This document shows, one piece after another, positions 24,374 through 33,432 of a stretch of 64,000 bases of DNA. The position numbers were made by a program, and so were the translations under genes. The DNA comes from Paenibacillus sp. XY044. GTDB lineage: Bacteria > Bacillota > Bacilli > Paenibacillales > Paenibacillaceae. How positions within the stretch are numbered: the first letter of the stretch is position 1; each line of letters opens with the position of its first letter. The notes under the pieces were generated by a model. That model did not search any database. It was not told where the DNA came from and worked only from the letters and a program-made list of their open reading frames with translations. The DNA lies in the NCBI RefSeq assembly GCF_002257645.1, contig NZ_NQMO01000004.1, forward strand, positions 62,001-126,000. The letters are read 5' to 3'.

Positions 24374-26221
24374 GTGTCAACAGAGAAAAAAGCTGCGCAC
24401 TCCGCGTGGTCAAACATCATGTACTCCATGCAGTTGCATTGGCGGGCGAGGCCGCTTACGTTGATTTGCTGTGCCGTCTCGGTGCTTGTTGGCGTCGGTG
24501 TGCCTTTTGTAAGCATCTATATGCCTAAAATTGTCATCGACAACATTACTGCTGGAGTCACGCCAAGCGAGTTTATACTGTCGGTGGGCATCATGGCGCT
24601 TCTCCTGGCAGCGCTAAACAGCGCTAAAAGCTACGCCGATCTCATCACCCATGAATCTGTAGGTACCATCAGCATATTGAAGCACCTCCAAACCATCATG
24701 CATAAGCATCTAAATATGGACTACGAGGTGCTAGAAAGCCCCGGATACGCAAAACTGGGCGAAAAGGCGTGGCGTGCCATGCAAAGCAATCACTCTCCCG
24801 CCTCCAACATACCGAGAAACCTATCACAGTTTCTCATGAACGTATTGGGTTTTCTTGTATATGGAACAGTTATCGTATCGGTACATCCCCTTATTATTCT
24901 CTTTCTAGCCATTTCGGCCGGGATCAATTGGCTTGCGCTCTCTCGCGCCCGAAAAGTGGAGAGGGACACGCGAGAAGAGCGGTCAAAGCTTCAAGGAAAA
25001 CTCTGGTATCTCCAGAAGGTATCGAAAGAGCCGTCCGGGGGCAAAGACGTACGTCTATATGACCTCAGCAGCTTAATCCGCGGTATATTTCAAAATGTAC
25101 TCGGTTCCTCAAGCGAAAAAGAGAAAAAGGTAGCGACTGGCGATATGAGGGCTCAGTTATCAGATGCGGTGCTCAGTCTGATTCGTGATGGTGCCTCGTA
25201 CGCGTTTCTTATTTACTTGCTGATGAACGGCGAGATGACATTGGGCAGCTTCGTGCTGGTATTTGCCGCCATTGGCGCGTTTGCGGGCTGGTTGTCGGGT
25301 ATTTTGACCAGCTCAAGCGAGCTGATCCGTTCCTTAAGTGAGCTGTCAGATATACGAGATTATCTGGATGTCCCCGATCTTTCAAATACTGGCGCCGGCC
25401 ATGCGCTGCCGTCCGGCGATCTCCTTCCTCCCACGATTACATTAAGAAACGTTGGATATACCTATCCGGAGGCCAAGGAACCGACCCTTTGCAGCATCGA
25501 TTTTGAGATCAAGCCGGGAGAGCGTATCGCCATTGTCGGGGCGAACGGAGCGGGCAAGACGACGCTTATTAAGCTTTTATGCGGACTTTATAAGCCAACA
25601 TGCGGGGAGATTACGCTCGGCGGCGTCGACATCACTCGATATAACAGAGACGAATATTTTTCGCTATTCTCAACGGTATTTCAGGATATTCATCTCTTCT
25701 GTAGTGATATTGCCGGCAATATCTCGCAGCAGTCCCCGGATCAGACTGACTACGAGAAGGTAGAGAAATGCCTCGTCATGTCCGGACTTATGGATAAGGT
25801 AAAAGGGCTTGAGAAAGGTGCATCAACGCTTCTTGTACGTCGGGTGCACACCGACGCTATCGAACTCTCGGGCGGCGAGAGGCAGAAGCTGGCACTGGCT
25901 CGCGCGCTGTACAAAGACGCGCCGGTTATCATTTTAGATGAACCTACGGCTGCGCTTGACCCGATCGCTGAAAGCGAGATTTACCAGCAATATGCAGAAC
26001 TGACTGCAGGGCGAACATCGATCTACATCTCCCATAGGCTGGCAAGCACGCGTTTCTGTGACAGGATTCTATTAATCGACGGCGGCGGCATCGCCGAGTG
26101 CGGCACGCACGACGAGCTCATGAGATATGGCGGAAAATATGCCGAGATGTTTAACGTGCAGTCTCACTACTATAAGGATGGGGAGGTGACCGATCATGAA
26201 GGAGCGTTCCATCTGGCGTAA
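24374..26221 (+). CDS. ABC exporter half-transporter A
   Basis: A 615-residue fused permease-ATPase. The N-terminal six-helix exporter domain covers about 20-330; the nucleotide-binding domain has Walker A GANGAGKTT, Q-loop VFQDIHLF, signature LSGGERQKLA, Walker B VIILDEPTAALDP with catalytic Glu, and H-loop ISHRLAS. The start is a GTG at 24374, 7 bases after AGGAGG. It overlaps the next gene by 26 bp, so the two probably form a heterodimer. The cargo is unknown; a peptide, lipid or drug is possible. No precursor peptide or maturation enzyme is next to it. Confidence 0.9.
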   Translation: MSTEKKAAHSAWSNIMYSMQLHWRARPLTLICCAVSVLVGVGVPFVSIYMPKIVIDNITAGVTPSEFILSVGIMALLLAALNSAKSYADLITHESVGTISILKHLQTIMHKHLNMDYEVLESPGYAKLGEKAWRAMQSNHSPASNIPRNLSQFLMNVLGFLVYGTVIVSVHPLIILFLAISAGINWLALSRARKVERDTREERSKLQGKLWYLQKVSKEPSGGKDVRLYDLSSLIRGIFQNVLGSSSEKEKKVATGDMRAQLSDAVLSLIRDGASYAFLIYLLMNGEMTLGSFVLVFAAIGAFAGWLSGILTSSSELIRSLSELSDIRDYLDVPDLSNTGAGHALPSGDLLPPTITLRNVGYTYPEAKEPTLCSIDFEIKPGERIAIVGANGAGKTTLIKLLCGLYKPTCGEITLGGVDITRYNRDEYFSLFSTVFQDIHLFCSDIAGNISQQSPDQTDYEKVEKCLVMSGLMDKVKGLEKGASTLLVRRVHTDAIELSGGERQKLALARALYKDAPVIILDEPTAALDPIAESEIYQQYAELTAGRTSIYISHRLASTRFCDRILLIDGGGIAECGTHDELMRYGGKYAEMFNVQSHYYKDGEVTDHEGAFHLA

Positions 26222-28025
26222 CTTGTGCCGCGGATACGGCATCGTAAATCGCTTAACGCCAACCTACATTCCGCTTACCATCGCCTCATCTTTTATTAAA
26301 GCGGTTCAGCCTTTAATGGTGCTCTTCCTGTCTGCCCAGATCATAAACGAGCTGGCCGGCGACCGCGACACCGGGCGCATTACGCTGTATGCCGCACTTA
26401 CTGTAGGGCTTGCGTTTGCCGGTTCCGCTATCAATGCCGCAGTTAATCGCCGGATAACGACCTTAAACAGTACGTTGTGGGCGCGTTTCTACTTTTTCCT
26501 GGGCAATCGATATATGCAGCTGAACTACGATCAAGTGGAAGATACGATGAATAATGAAAGGTTAGCGGATATTGAAGCGAAGACGAACGGAAACGGACTT
26601 GGCATTCTGCGCCTGCACTACAGTCTGCCGGAATTATTACAGCCCCTTTTTGAACTGATATTATCTATCATACTGGTTATCGGGATGTTCACATCCGCTT
26701 CTTCCTTCGAGCAGACGTTTATAACATCACCGTATGCTACCGGTTTGCTGATTCTTCTCATCCTGTCTATGATTCCCTTTACTTATTTACTCAAGAAGAA
26801 GGAGGAGAGGATTCAGAAGAAAGTGTTTGAGGATAACCCGAAGTCAAACACCTATGTGCATTTTTTTAACGAATATATGCAGGCAAAGAATGCCGCCAAG
26901 GACATTCGACTATATAAACAGGCGCCCGCGATAGAGGATCACTACAATAAATCGGTTGGAGCGGAGTACTGGTACCGCATTTTTGACTTGATCGGAAAAA
27001 ACAACGCATTGGCAGCGGCAATGCAGGCCGTACTAGGCGGCTGCGTGTATCTCTTTATCGGTCTGCGGGCGCTATATGGCATGTATCCCATAGGCAGCGT
27101 GGTTCAGTACATCGGCGCAGTGACGGGCGCTGTAGGTGCGCTGGCCAAGCTGGTCTCGGTTGTGGGCAATTTTATAACAAACAACCCTTATCTAACTCTC
27201 GTGTTCGAGTATCTCGACCTGCCGGACAACATGCAAAATAGCGCTAGCAGCAGACAAATTCCGCAAGAAGGACTAGAATTTGAGTTTCGTGACGTCTCGT
27301 TTAAGTATCCTGGGTCCGACAATTACGCCATCAAGAACCTTAGCATGAAATTTAATATCGGCGAACGGCTTGCCGTCGTGGGGTTGAATGGCAGCGGCAA
27401 GACGACTATGATTAAGCTGCTATGCCGGCTTTATGAACCTACGGAGGGCGTTGTTACGTTAAACGGCATCGATATTAGGGAGTACGACTATTCGGCATAT
27501 ATGGGCGTATTCAGCGTTGTGTTTCAAGATTTTAAACTATATTCGTTCTCACTTGGCCATAACGTTGCCGCATCCGAAAGTTATGACGCAGCATTGGCGG
27601 AGGAGTCACTTATCCTGGCGGGGCTTGGAGAAAAGGTCAAGAACATGCCGGAAGGGCTTCAGACCTACCTGCATAAGGATTTCTCTGACGACGGCGTGGA
27701 GATTTCAGGAGGCGAAGCGCAGAAGGTGGCTCTCGCAAGGGCGCTGTACAAGAACTCGCCTTTCGTGATATTAGACGAACCTACGGCGGCGCTGGACCCG
27801 ATCGCAGAGTTCGAGATTTATTCCCGATTTAATGAATTAATCGGCGGTAAAACGGCAATCTTCGTCTCACACCGGCTCTCGTCCTGCCGATTCTGTCATG
27901 ACATCGCCGTGTTTCACGAGGGTCGGCTTATTCAACGTGGCTCCCATGACGAGCTCGTAGCCGTCCGGGACGGGAAATACGCTGAGCTTTGGAATGCGCA
28001 GGCTCAGTATTACGTTGGGGCATAA
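26196..28025 (+). CDS. ABC exporter half-transporter B
   Basis: A 609-residue second half-transporter with a six-helix domain (about 20-330) and an ATPase domain: Walker A GLNGSGKTT, signature ISGGEAQKVA, Walker B FVILDEPTAALDP and H-loop VSHRLSS. Both sites keep the catalytic Glu and switch His, so unlike some heterodimers neither half looks degenerate. GGGGAGGTG lies upstream of the ATG inside the preceding gene, indicating coupled translation. Confidence 0.9.
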   Translation: MKERSIWRNLCRGYGIVNRLTPTYIPLTIASSFIKAVQPLMVLFLSAQIINELAGDRDTGRITLYAALTVGLAFAGSAINAAVNRRITTLNSTLWARFYFFLGNRYMQLNYDQVEDTMNNERLADIEAKTNGNGLGILRLHYSLPELLQPLFELILSIILVIGMFTSASSFEQTFITSPYATGLLILLILSMIPFTYLLKKKEERIQKKVFEDNPKSNTYVHFFNEYMQAKNAAKDIRLYKQAPAIEDHYNKSVGAEYWYRIFDLIGKNNALAAAMQAVLGGCVYLFIGLRALYGMYPIGSVVQYIGAVTGAVGALAKLVSVVGNFITNNPYLTLVFEYLDLPDNMQNSASSRQIPQEGLEFEFRDVSFKYPGSDNYAIKNLSMKFNIGERLAVVGLNGSGKTTMIKLLCRLYEPTEGVVTLNGIDIREYDYSAYMGVFSVVFQDFKLYSFSLGHNVAASESYDAALAEESLILAGLGEKVKNMPEGLQTYLHKDFSDDGVEISGGEAQKVALARALYKNSPFVILDEPTAALDPIAEFEIYSRFNELIGGKTAIFVSHRLSSCRFCHDIAVFHEGRLIQRGSHDELVAVRDGKYAELWNAQAQYYVGA

Positions 28026-28059
28026 GTATGTGTCGGACGACAAGTACATCAATACAAAG

Positions 28060-28090
28060 AAAGTCGCATAAACTGCGGCTTTTTATTTTA
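28060..28090 (+). terminator. Terminator of the exporter operon
   Basis: GTCGC/GCGGC hairpin with loop ATAAACT, then TTTTTATTTT. Confidence 0.7.
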
Positions 28091-28562
28091 TGTATAGAGG
28101 TTCTTATCTCTTGCTCAAGACTAGATTTTTTATACAAAGCTGATGGCCGCGGGGTATTAAACTAACGGGCAGTATAGTGTGGAAAACTTAGATTGATAAA
28201 GATGTTAGTGGGTATTAGGCGAACATCTTTTCTATAATAAGTTTAACTAATTTACCATACCCGAAAGCTTGGTGAATAGATTATGGCGATGAAAAATAGG
28301 CAATTCGATGAATACATGAATTACAGCTAAGAGAACTGGGTCCGATAAGTAGGGAATAATCATATTTCACCAAAAGCAGCTCCTGTGTCCGTAAGACTGC
28401 GGAACGAAACAGCATTTTTTTGATCAGCAGTATTTGGGCGGGCGAAATGTGGGATTAAGCGAATGTTTGTGTGATTTATTCTCAATCACTCACAACAAAA
28501 CCGGTACAAGCGTCGTCAATACTAAAGAATGGAAAATAGTTTCTGAGGAGCGTGGACAACAG
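28091..28562. other. Intergenic region with element arm
   Basis: About 470 bp. It has the element right arm at 28163, a hairpin AAGATGTT...AACATCTT at 28199-28233 and no convincing gene. The upstream open part of the WG-protein frame (28434-28562) lacks coding character. Confidence 0.4.
28163..28180 (+). repeat. AACGGG element, right arm
   Basis: TAAACTAACGGGCAGTATAG at 28158-28177; no clear left arm. Confidence 0.65.
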
Positions 28563-29664
28563 TTGCTTAAAAAGATGGCTGTTACTCTTATATTTACGAC
28601 GATGGTATTCAGTACAAACGTGGCGGGGCAATCTCAAGCTGCCAGTGCGACCGCTATGCAGGCGCAGACAGGCGATCAACTGTATCCGATTGAAGTTAAC
28701 GGAAAATACGGTATCATCAACGGCAAAGGCAAGGAGATCATCGAGGCGGTGTACGACGGATACGGGTATTCAGGAGTATCCGGAGGGACGGTGTATGTCG
28801 AGGACCATGCGGCTAAAAAGCAATATTATTTCAGTTCGGCGGGCAGCGAACTGTTCGAATACAAGCTGAGAGATGCCGGCATTCTTTATAATGACCGTGC
28901 GCTGTATACGACGCAGGTTCAGAACACTGACGGAGGTACGGTGACACGGTACGGATATATAGACAGCCATGGCAAGGTTGAGCATACAGCCCATCTACGC
29001 CCAGGCGTCTAATTTATCCGAAGGTCTGGCTCGGGTCAATGTGGGCAAAGCATCGGGGTACATCAACACGAAGGGCGAGCTGGTCATTCCATACCTGTAT
29101 AGCTCGACGTCCGATTTCTCCGAAGGTATGGCAGCCGTAATGCTTGTTTTCGGCGGCAAATACGGCTATATCGACACCACTGGCAAGCTCCGCATTACAC
29201 CCCGGTATGATCACGCCACACCGTTTTCAAACGGGGCGGCAGTAGTTTACGTGAACGGAAAATACGGGTACATCGACAAAAACGGCAATTACCTGCTAAC
29301 ACCGCAGTTCAGCATGGCGCAGCCGTTCTCGGAAGGACTGGCTTTTGTCGAGCGTAATGGAGTCACCTTCTATATCAACAAGAAGGGCACCAAAGTCATC
29401 CAGGGCTTTACAGCCGGAGGTTTGTTCAAGGGCGGCCTGGCTCCGGCCAGCCAGGGGCAGAGGTACGGTTATATCAATACATCCGGCCGCTTTGTGATCA
29501 AGTCGCAATTCTATTGGGCAGACGCTTTTAACGGCGAATTGGCGGTGATCAGCTTGCTCGTTCCGAATTCGCGCGAGGAAATCAGAGGGTACGTGAACCG
29601 CAGCGGAGCGATCGTCTGGCCGCCGGCTTCCGAACTTCCGAATGGAGTGACAAAACTACAGTAA
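28563..29664 (+). pseudogene. Secreted WG-repeat protein, frameshifted
   Basis: A protein with an N-terminal signal (LLKKMAVTLIFTTMVFS...) and about six WG-type repeats (motifs YGYID, EGLA, INTKG). The first frame runs from a TTG at 28563 to 29012; the repeats continue in another frame from about 28975 to 29664. The switch lies in the stretch AAGGTTGAGC near 28976, where one base appears lost: repeat spacing continues correctly across it. So this is one gene of about 365 codons broken by a single-base indel, or a sequencing error. WG repeats are thought to bind proteins or envelope ligands. Confidence 0.75.
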
Positions 29665-29739
29665 GGCAGAACAACCGAGCTTCACGGATTGTATCGGAAA
29701 AAGAGCGCATTACAGCTAATGAAATTATCGAAACTAACT

Positions 29740-29790
29740 TGCCGTTGGCAACTGCTTCATTTTTCGTTAAGCTAACGGGCAGTTAAACCC
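29740..29790 (+). repeat. AACGGG element, hairpin and right arm
   Basis: TTGCCGTTGGCAACTGC stem region at 29740, T-rich tract, then TAAGCTAACGGGCAGTTAAA with TAACGGG at 29773. Confidence 0.7.
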
Positions 29791-29841
29791 AATATAGAAA
29801 GTGTGATAGATGTTAATATTGGGAAGGTAGGGGGTGTAAAT

Positions 29842-30015
29842 ATGTTTAAGTTTATATTAGGAGTGGGAGTTTATTTTTTTGCAACTTTGCTTATGAGTTA
29901 TTACTTTGTAGGGGTTAGCTTTATAAAGTCCATACAGATGGCATCTCTTATTACAATAATACATATTTTAATTCATTTTATAGATAGGCTCTACAAGAGG
30001 AAAACTAATAAATAG
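29842..30015 (+). CDS. Small two-helix membrane protein
   Basis: A 57-residue hydrophobic protein with two predicted membrane helices (about 3-24 and 29-48) and a basic tail RLYKRKTNK, which should stay inside. The ATG at 29842 has AGGGGG upstream. No family recognised. It occupies its own interval between element right arms at 29773 and 30112. Confidence 0.6.
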   Translation: MFKFILGVGVYFFATLLMSYYFVGVSFIKSIQMASLITIIHILIHFIDRLYKRKTNK

Positions 30016-30082
30016 TGGAGAACGATAATTGGGTGAAATCATGGGGAAGTGCTACGGCAACCACTCAACATGGAACAGTTTG

Positions 30083-30135
30083 CGGTTGGCAGCTGCGCCT
30101 TTTCTTTAAGCTAACGGGCAGGATCGTTCAATCGT
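30083..30135 (+). repeat. AACGGG element, hairpin and right arm
   Basis: GCGGTTGGCAGCTGCGCC stem region, T-tract, then TAAGCTAACGGGCAGGATCG with TAACGGG at 30112. Homology to the 0.4-1.2 kb cassette begins inside this arm. Confidence 0.75.
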
Positions 30136-30230
30136 TTCTCGAATATTTTCTGAGTTTGGTCATTTTATGAACTTTGTGAATATAACGTTATCTGAAAGAT
30201 ACGCAAATCTTATAGGTGAGGGTGATTCGT

Positions 30231-30839
30231 TTGAAGCAAGGACTCATTGTGTTGATGAACGGAACTTCAAGTGCAGGAAAGACGAGTATTTCTATGGAAC
30301 TGATGAATCAGAAAGAGATTCTTTTTCATCATTTATCAGTAGATGATTTTATCAAGGATTTTTTTAATCATAAATTTTCAGATATTGAACCTACAAGAGA
30401 AGTAGATGAGCAAGTTATCGCACAAATCATGTTTGATCCCTTAATCTCAATGTACTATTCGACAATTAAATTGTTATCAGAAATGGGTTTGAATGTAATA
30501 GTAGATACTGTAATCGAGAATGACAAGTCGTTTAATGAGTGTCTTGATCTATTTTTCAATCAGCCTACATTATTTATAGGTGTAATATGCTCGAAAGAAG
30601 AACTCATTAGAAGAGAGCAAATAAGGGGAGATCGAAATATTGGACTAGCAGCTTCACAGTTCAGCAAAGTATATAGCATTGATGAATACGACCTCGAAGT
30701 AAATACTGAAGAGATGAATCCAACAGAATGTGCCGAAAAGATATTAAGTTTTATGAAGTCCGATCAGCATTACTCGGCATTTAAGAAATTAAGTAAAAGA
30801 GATATTAGTGGTTCCTTAGAAGGCGTTTCCATTAGATAA
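30231..30839 (+). CDS. Chloramphenicol phosphotransferase-like P-loop kinase, paralogue
   Basis: A 202-residue paralogue of the protein at 522. Walker A GTSSAGKTS is at residues 11-19, with REQIRGDRNIGLAASQ and YDLEVNT retained. The TTG at 30231 is chosen as in the first copy, with GAGGGTGA upstream; a GTG at 30216 is also in frame. It is two residues shorter around residue 38 (KDFF against YHNYNDF) and slightly longer at the C-terminus. Third-position changes are frequent, so the duplication is not recent or the copies came from different strains. Confidence 0.8.
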   Translation: MKQGLIVLMNGTSSAGKTSISMELMNQKEILFHHLSVDDFIKDFFNHKFSDIEPTREVDEQVIAQIMFDPLISMYYSTIKLLSEMGLNVIVDTVIENDKSFNECLDLFFNQPTLFIGVICSKEELIRREQIRGDRNIGLAASQFSKVYSIDEYDLEVNTEEMNPTECAEKILSFMKSDQHYSAFKKLSKRDISGSLEGVSIR

Positions 30840-30894
30840 CACCATTCAAGCATCGGGGCTATCGCGCCTCGGTCTGCCCGAGGGATTTCGGAAT

Positions 30895-30995
30895 TAAGCT
30901 ATCGGGTAACATTAGTTGAAAAATTATTGAAGAGTAAGTCAACATTTTTATTAATGTTGGCTTTTTCTGTCGTATCCGGGCGATACTGTGTAACA
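30895..30995 (+). repeat. AACGGG element, full variant copy
   Basis: Left arm TAAGCTATCGGGTAACATTAG from 30895, hairpin GTCAACAT/ATGTTGGC with T-tract (30938-30966), variant right arm TATCCGGGCGATACTGTG at 30973. It separates the CPT-like and DUF3189 genes. Confidence 0.7.
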
Positions 30996-31075
30996 AGAGC
31001 TAAGATAATCATCCGAATTGAAACTAAAATTAATGACAATAATAGCTAATAGATAAAAATATAAAGGATGATATC

Positions 31076-31591
31076 ATGATTTATATCTATAATGACTATG
31101 GTGGGACACATACAACAGCTCTTGCAGCTGCTTATCATTTAAAAGAAATCACCCAATCAGAACGAAAACTAACTAAAGAAGAAATATTAAATGTTAACTA
31201 TTTCAATAAATTAACTAAAGATGATTCTGGAAAAATCATTTTTCACGGGATGGACGAAAATGGAGATTCAGTATATACAATAGGACGAAAATCCTCCAAA
31301 CTTGTTGTTCCGGCATTAGAAGACTTAAGCTTGTTACTACAAAGGAAACATCATTTTCAAGAAAAAATAATATTCTCTAATACGTCACCGACTGTACCGT
31401 TCGTCATGTCCATTGGGGGGTTCTTTTCAAGAGGATTAAAAATCGATTTCATAGGTGTTCCGTTATTAATTATGGGTGCAAAACAGTGCTGCGATAATAT
31501 TTTTCAGTTGGTTGAAAATACGAAACAAACAGCGAAGTCCTCTAATGAGGAAAAAGTAATCATTTTAGAAAATGAAATATATAAAAAATAA
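31076..31591 (+). CDS. DUF3189-family protein, paralogue
   Basis: A 171-residue near copy of the protein at 10446, starting MIYIYNDYGGTHTT after AAAGGATG, with the same Gly-rich segment and Cys-Cys pair (AKQCCDNIF). Differences are scattered conservative changes. The copies match from the upstream element hairpin to the stop, then diverge. Function unknown. Confidence 0.8.
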   Translation: MIYIYNDYGGTHTTALAAAYHLKEITQSERKLTKEEILNVNYFNKLTKDDSGKIIFHGMDENGDSVYTIGRKSSKLVVPALEDLSLLLQRKHHFQEKIIFSNTSPTVPFVMSIGGFFSRGLKIDFIGVPLLIMGAKQCCDNIFQLVENTKQTAKSSNEEKVIILENEIYKK

Positions 31592-31670
31592 TAGTCAAAT
31601 GGGATAAATACGTTGAGGCAACAGTTAATGTTGCTCTTTGTTGTTAAACACCCGGACGATATTGTGCACA
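31580..31670 (+). repeat. AACGGG-type element, degraded
   Basis: Hairpin GGCAACAGTTAATGTTGC (31617-31634), T-rich tract and variant right arm ACCCGGACGATATTGTG at about 31650. The left arm is poorly preserved. Confidence 0.45.
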
Positions 31671-31694
31671 TTCTAGCTTAATTCCTAATTGAAG

Positions 31695-31765
31695 TAACGG
31701 GTAACATTTAGTTGAGAAAATATTGGCGAGATAAGTCAACATTTATAAATGTTGGCTTTTTCATC
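31695..31765 (+). repeat. AACGGG element, left arm and hairpin
   Basis: Left arm TAACGGGTAACATTTAGTTG, hairpin GTCAACAT/ATGTTGGC with T-tract (31735-31763). The right arm is not recognisable. Confidence 0.65.
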
Positions 31766-31855
31766 ATTTATCAATAGATGGCGAAACAGGATTTTATAAC
31801 ACCTTATGTCGAAGAAAAGAGGAAGTAGACTACTTTCTGAAAGGAGTCATTTGGT

Positions 31856-32767
31856 ATGATTGTAATCCCTGATACTTTTATTGAAAGAATGCACGAACTC
31901 CACGGTAAGCAAGGCGTAACATGGGCGGAAGCGTTGCCTGCGTTGATTGCCGACTGTGCAAGCCGTTTCGACTTTATCCCAGAAGCTCCGTTTTCCGATT
32001 TATCCTATAACTTCGTGATTCGTGCAAAGCGCAGCAATGGGAAGCCCGCCGTCCTCAAGTCATCTTTCATGAAAGACGAGCTTTCTAGGGAAGTTAGTGT
32101 GCTTCGTGCTTATGCGGGCCGGGGGGCGATTCATGTCCTAGATGCAGACGAGGAGTGGGGCGTGGCCCTGCTAGAAGGTGCCGACCCTGGCACACCGTTG
32201 TCATCAATTGAGGATGATGCGCGTGCGACGGGTCTCTTTTGCGAAGTATTTCGCCGCCTTCACCTTCCTGCACCAACCGGTAGTCGGTACCCGTCCATGA
32301 GGCAGCATTTTGCGGCAATCGAGCGATACCGCGAGCGATTCGAGGATGTGAATATTGCCGCGCCACTGCCTAATAACTGGGTGGAAAATGCCGAAGAATG
32401 TCTGTCGTATCTCATAACGACCACGAGTGAGAATCTCCTACTGCATGGCGATCTGCATCATGAAAACATCCTACGCCATGGCGAAGAAGATTGGGCTGTC
32501 ATTGATCCCAAAGGCATCATTGGTGACATCCATTTTGATACTATCCAGTATCTGCTAAATTATGAGGATCGAGGCGGTGACTGCGAACAGGTTCTGCGGA
32601 ACCGGATTGCGATCATAGCCGATCGTCTCGGCCTGGACCCTCGCCGAATCGCAATGTGGGGTGTGGCGCGAGGCGTGCTTGAGGCGTGCTGGACGATTGA
32701 AAACGGAGGAACGGATTGGGACAGAGGCATACAAATAACGGAACGCTTTGCCAAGTGCCTGCATTGA
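31856..32767 (+). CDS. APH(6)-type aminoglycoside phosphotransferase-like kinase
   Basis: A 303-residue kinase of the streptomycin 6-phosphotransferase/hydroxyurea-resistance group. The catalytic loop HGDLHHENIL (Asp base, Asn) and the metal-binding IDPKG replace the DFG motif as in APH(6); the ATP lysine is probably in PAVLKSS. AAAGGAG precedes the ATG. It may inactivate streptomycin-like compounds, but family members also act on other small molecules. It sits alone in its interval. Confidence 0.85.
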   Translation: MIVIPDTFIERMHELHGKQGVTWAEALPALIADCASRFDFIPEAPFSDLSYNFVIRAKRSNGKPAVLKSSFMKDELSREVSVLRAYAGRGAIHVLDADEEWGVALLEGADPGTPLSSIEDDARATGLFCEVFRRLHLPAPTGSRYPSMRQHFAAIERYRERFEDVNIAAPLPNNWVENAEECLSYLITTTSENLLLHGDLHHENILRHGEEDWAVIDPKGIIGDIHFDTIQYLLNYEDRGGDCEQVLRNRIAIIADRLGLDPRRIAMWGVARGVLEACWTIENGGTDWDRGIQITERFAKCLH

Positions 32768-32824
32768 GATCTATACAAAGTGGGGGCCCAAAGGAGGACT
32801 TATTCCGCATAAGGAGGTCGTAAT

Positions 32825-33121
32825 ATGCCTTTTCCAACGCACATCGTAGCCGCAGGTGGATTTGTGGAAGATGAGCAAGGAAATATCCTTTTAGTAAAAA
32901 CTCATGACGGTGCTTGGGTTTACCCTGGTGGTGGGGAGTTAGCTGTTTCTGAAGAAACAACCGATAGCCGTTGGGTGGCGAAGGAAAGAGTTCTTGATTT
33001 CATTACACATCCAGCTATTCGCACTCGCTATCAGGCTTATATTGACTTTAACGGATCGGTAAATTACATAGAGTATGTAACGAACCCCGAGTTCCTAATC
33101 AAACTCCAAACAGATATATAG
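32825..33121 (+). pseudogene. Nudix-fold protein lacking the Nudix box
   Basis: A 98-residue frame with good AAGGAGG start. The first about 42 residues are a Nudix N-terminus (AAGGFVEDEQGNILLVK and GAWVYPGG), after which the expected catalytic box G-x5-E-x7-REUxEExGU is absent and the chain jumps to a C-terminal part (SRWVAKERVLDFI...). Normal relatives have about 150 residues, so 50-60 residues are missing in frame. Hydrolysis is not expected; this is probably a dead gene that still could be translated. Confidence 0.7.
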
Positions 33122-33432
33122 AAGTAGATTGTTTCTTGTTACACAATGTTGCCGGAGGACAAAAACTTTGACCCATTGAAGTCGCTACTAAAGCGGCTTT
33201 TTTATTTTATCGGTACAAGTTCTCACTGCTCTTATTCATTACGTTAACAGGCAGGTTAGTTATAAAAGACTATCTCAGCGTTCCGAAAAAACTTACATCA
33301 ATAAGTAGATCTTTGCGCTATATAATTAATTATTAGAAACGACATGAATTCTCCAAGGAAACTTAATTGTACACAAATAGTTGCGATATGAAAACGTAGC
33401 ATAACTATACTTCTGTTAAGAGGAGGGATCAG
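33122..33432. other. Intergenic region with element
   Basis: About 310 bp holding the hairpin/terminator at 33181-33210, the element right arm at 33245 and the A/T-rich promoter region of the AraC gene. Confidence 0.45.
33181..33262 (+). repeat. AACGGG element, hairpin and right arm
   Basis: GTCGCT-ACTAA-AGCGGC hairpin with TTTTTTATTTT, then GTTAACAGGCAGGTTAG with TAACAGG at 33245. Confidence 0.6.

Noticed and set aside
24374..28025. Bacteriocin/lantibiotic export locus
   Set aside because: The exporter pair has no peptidase domain, precursor peptide or modification enzyme nearby.
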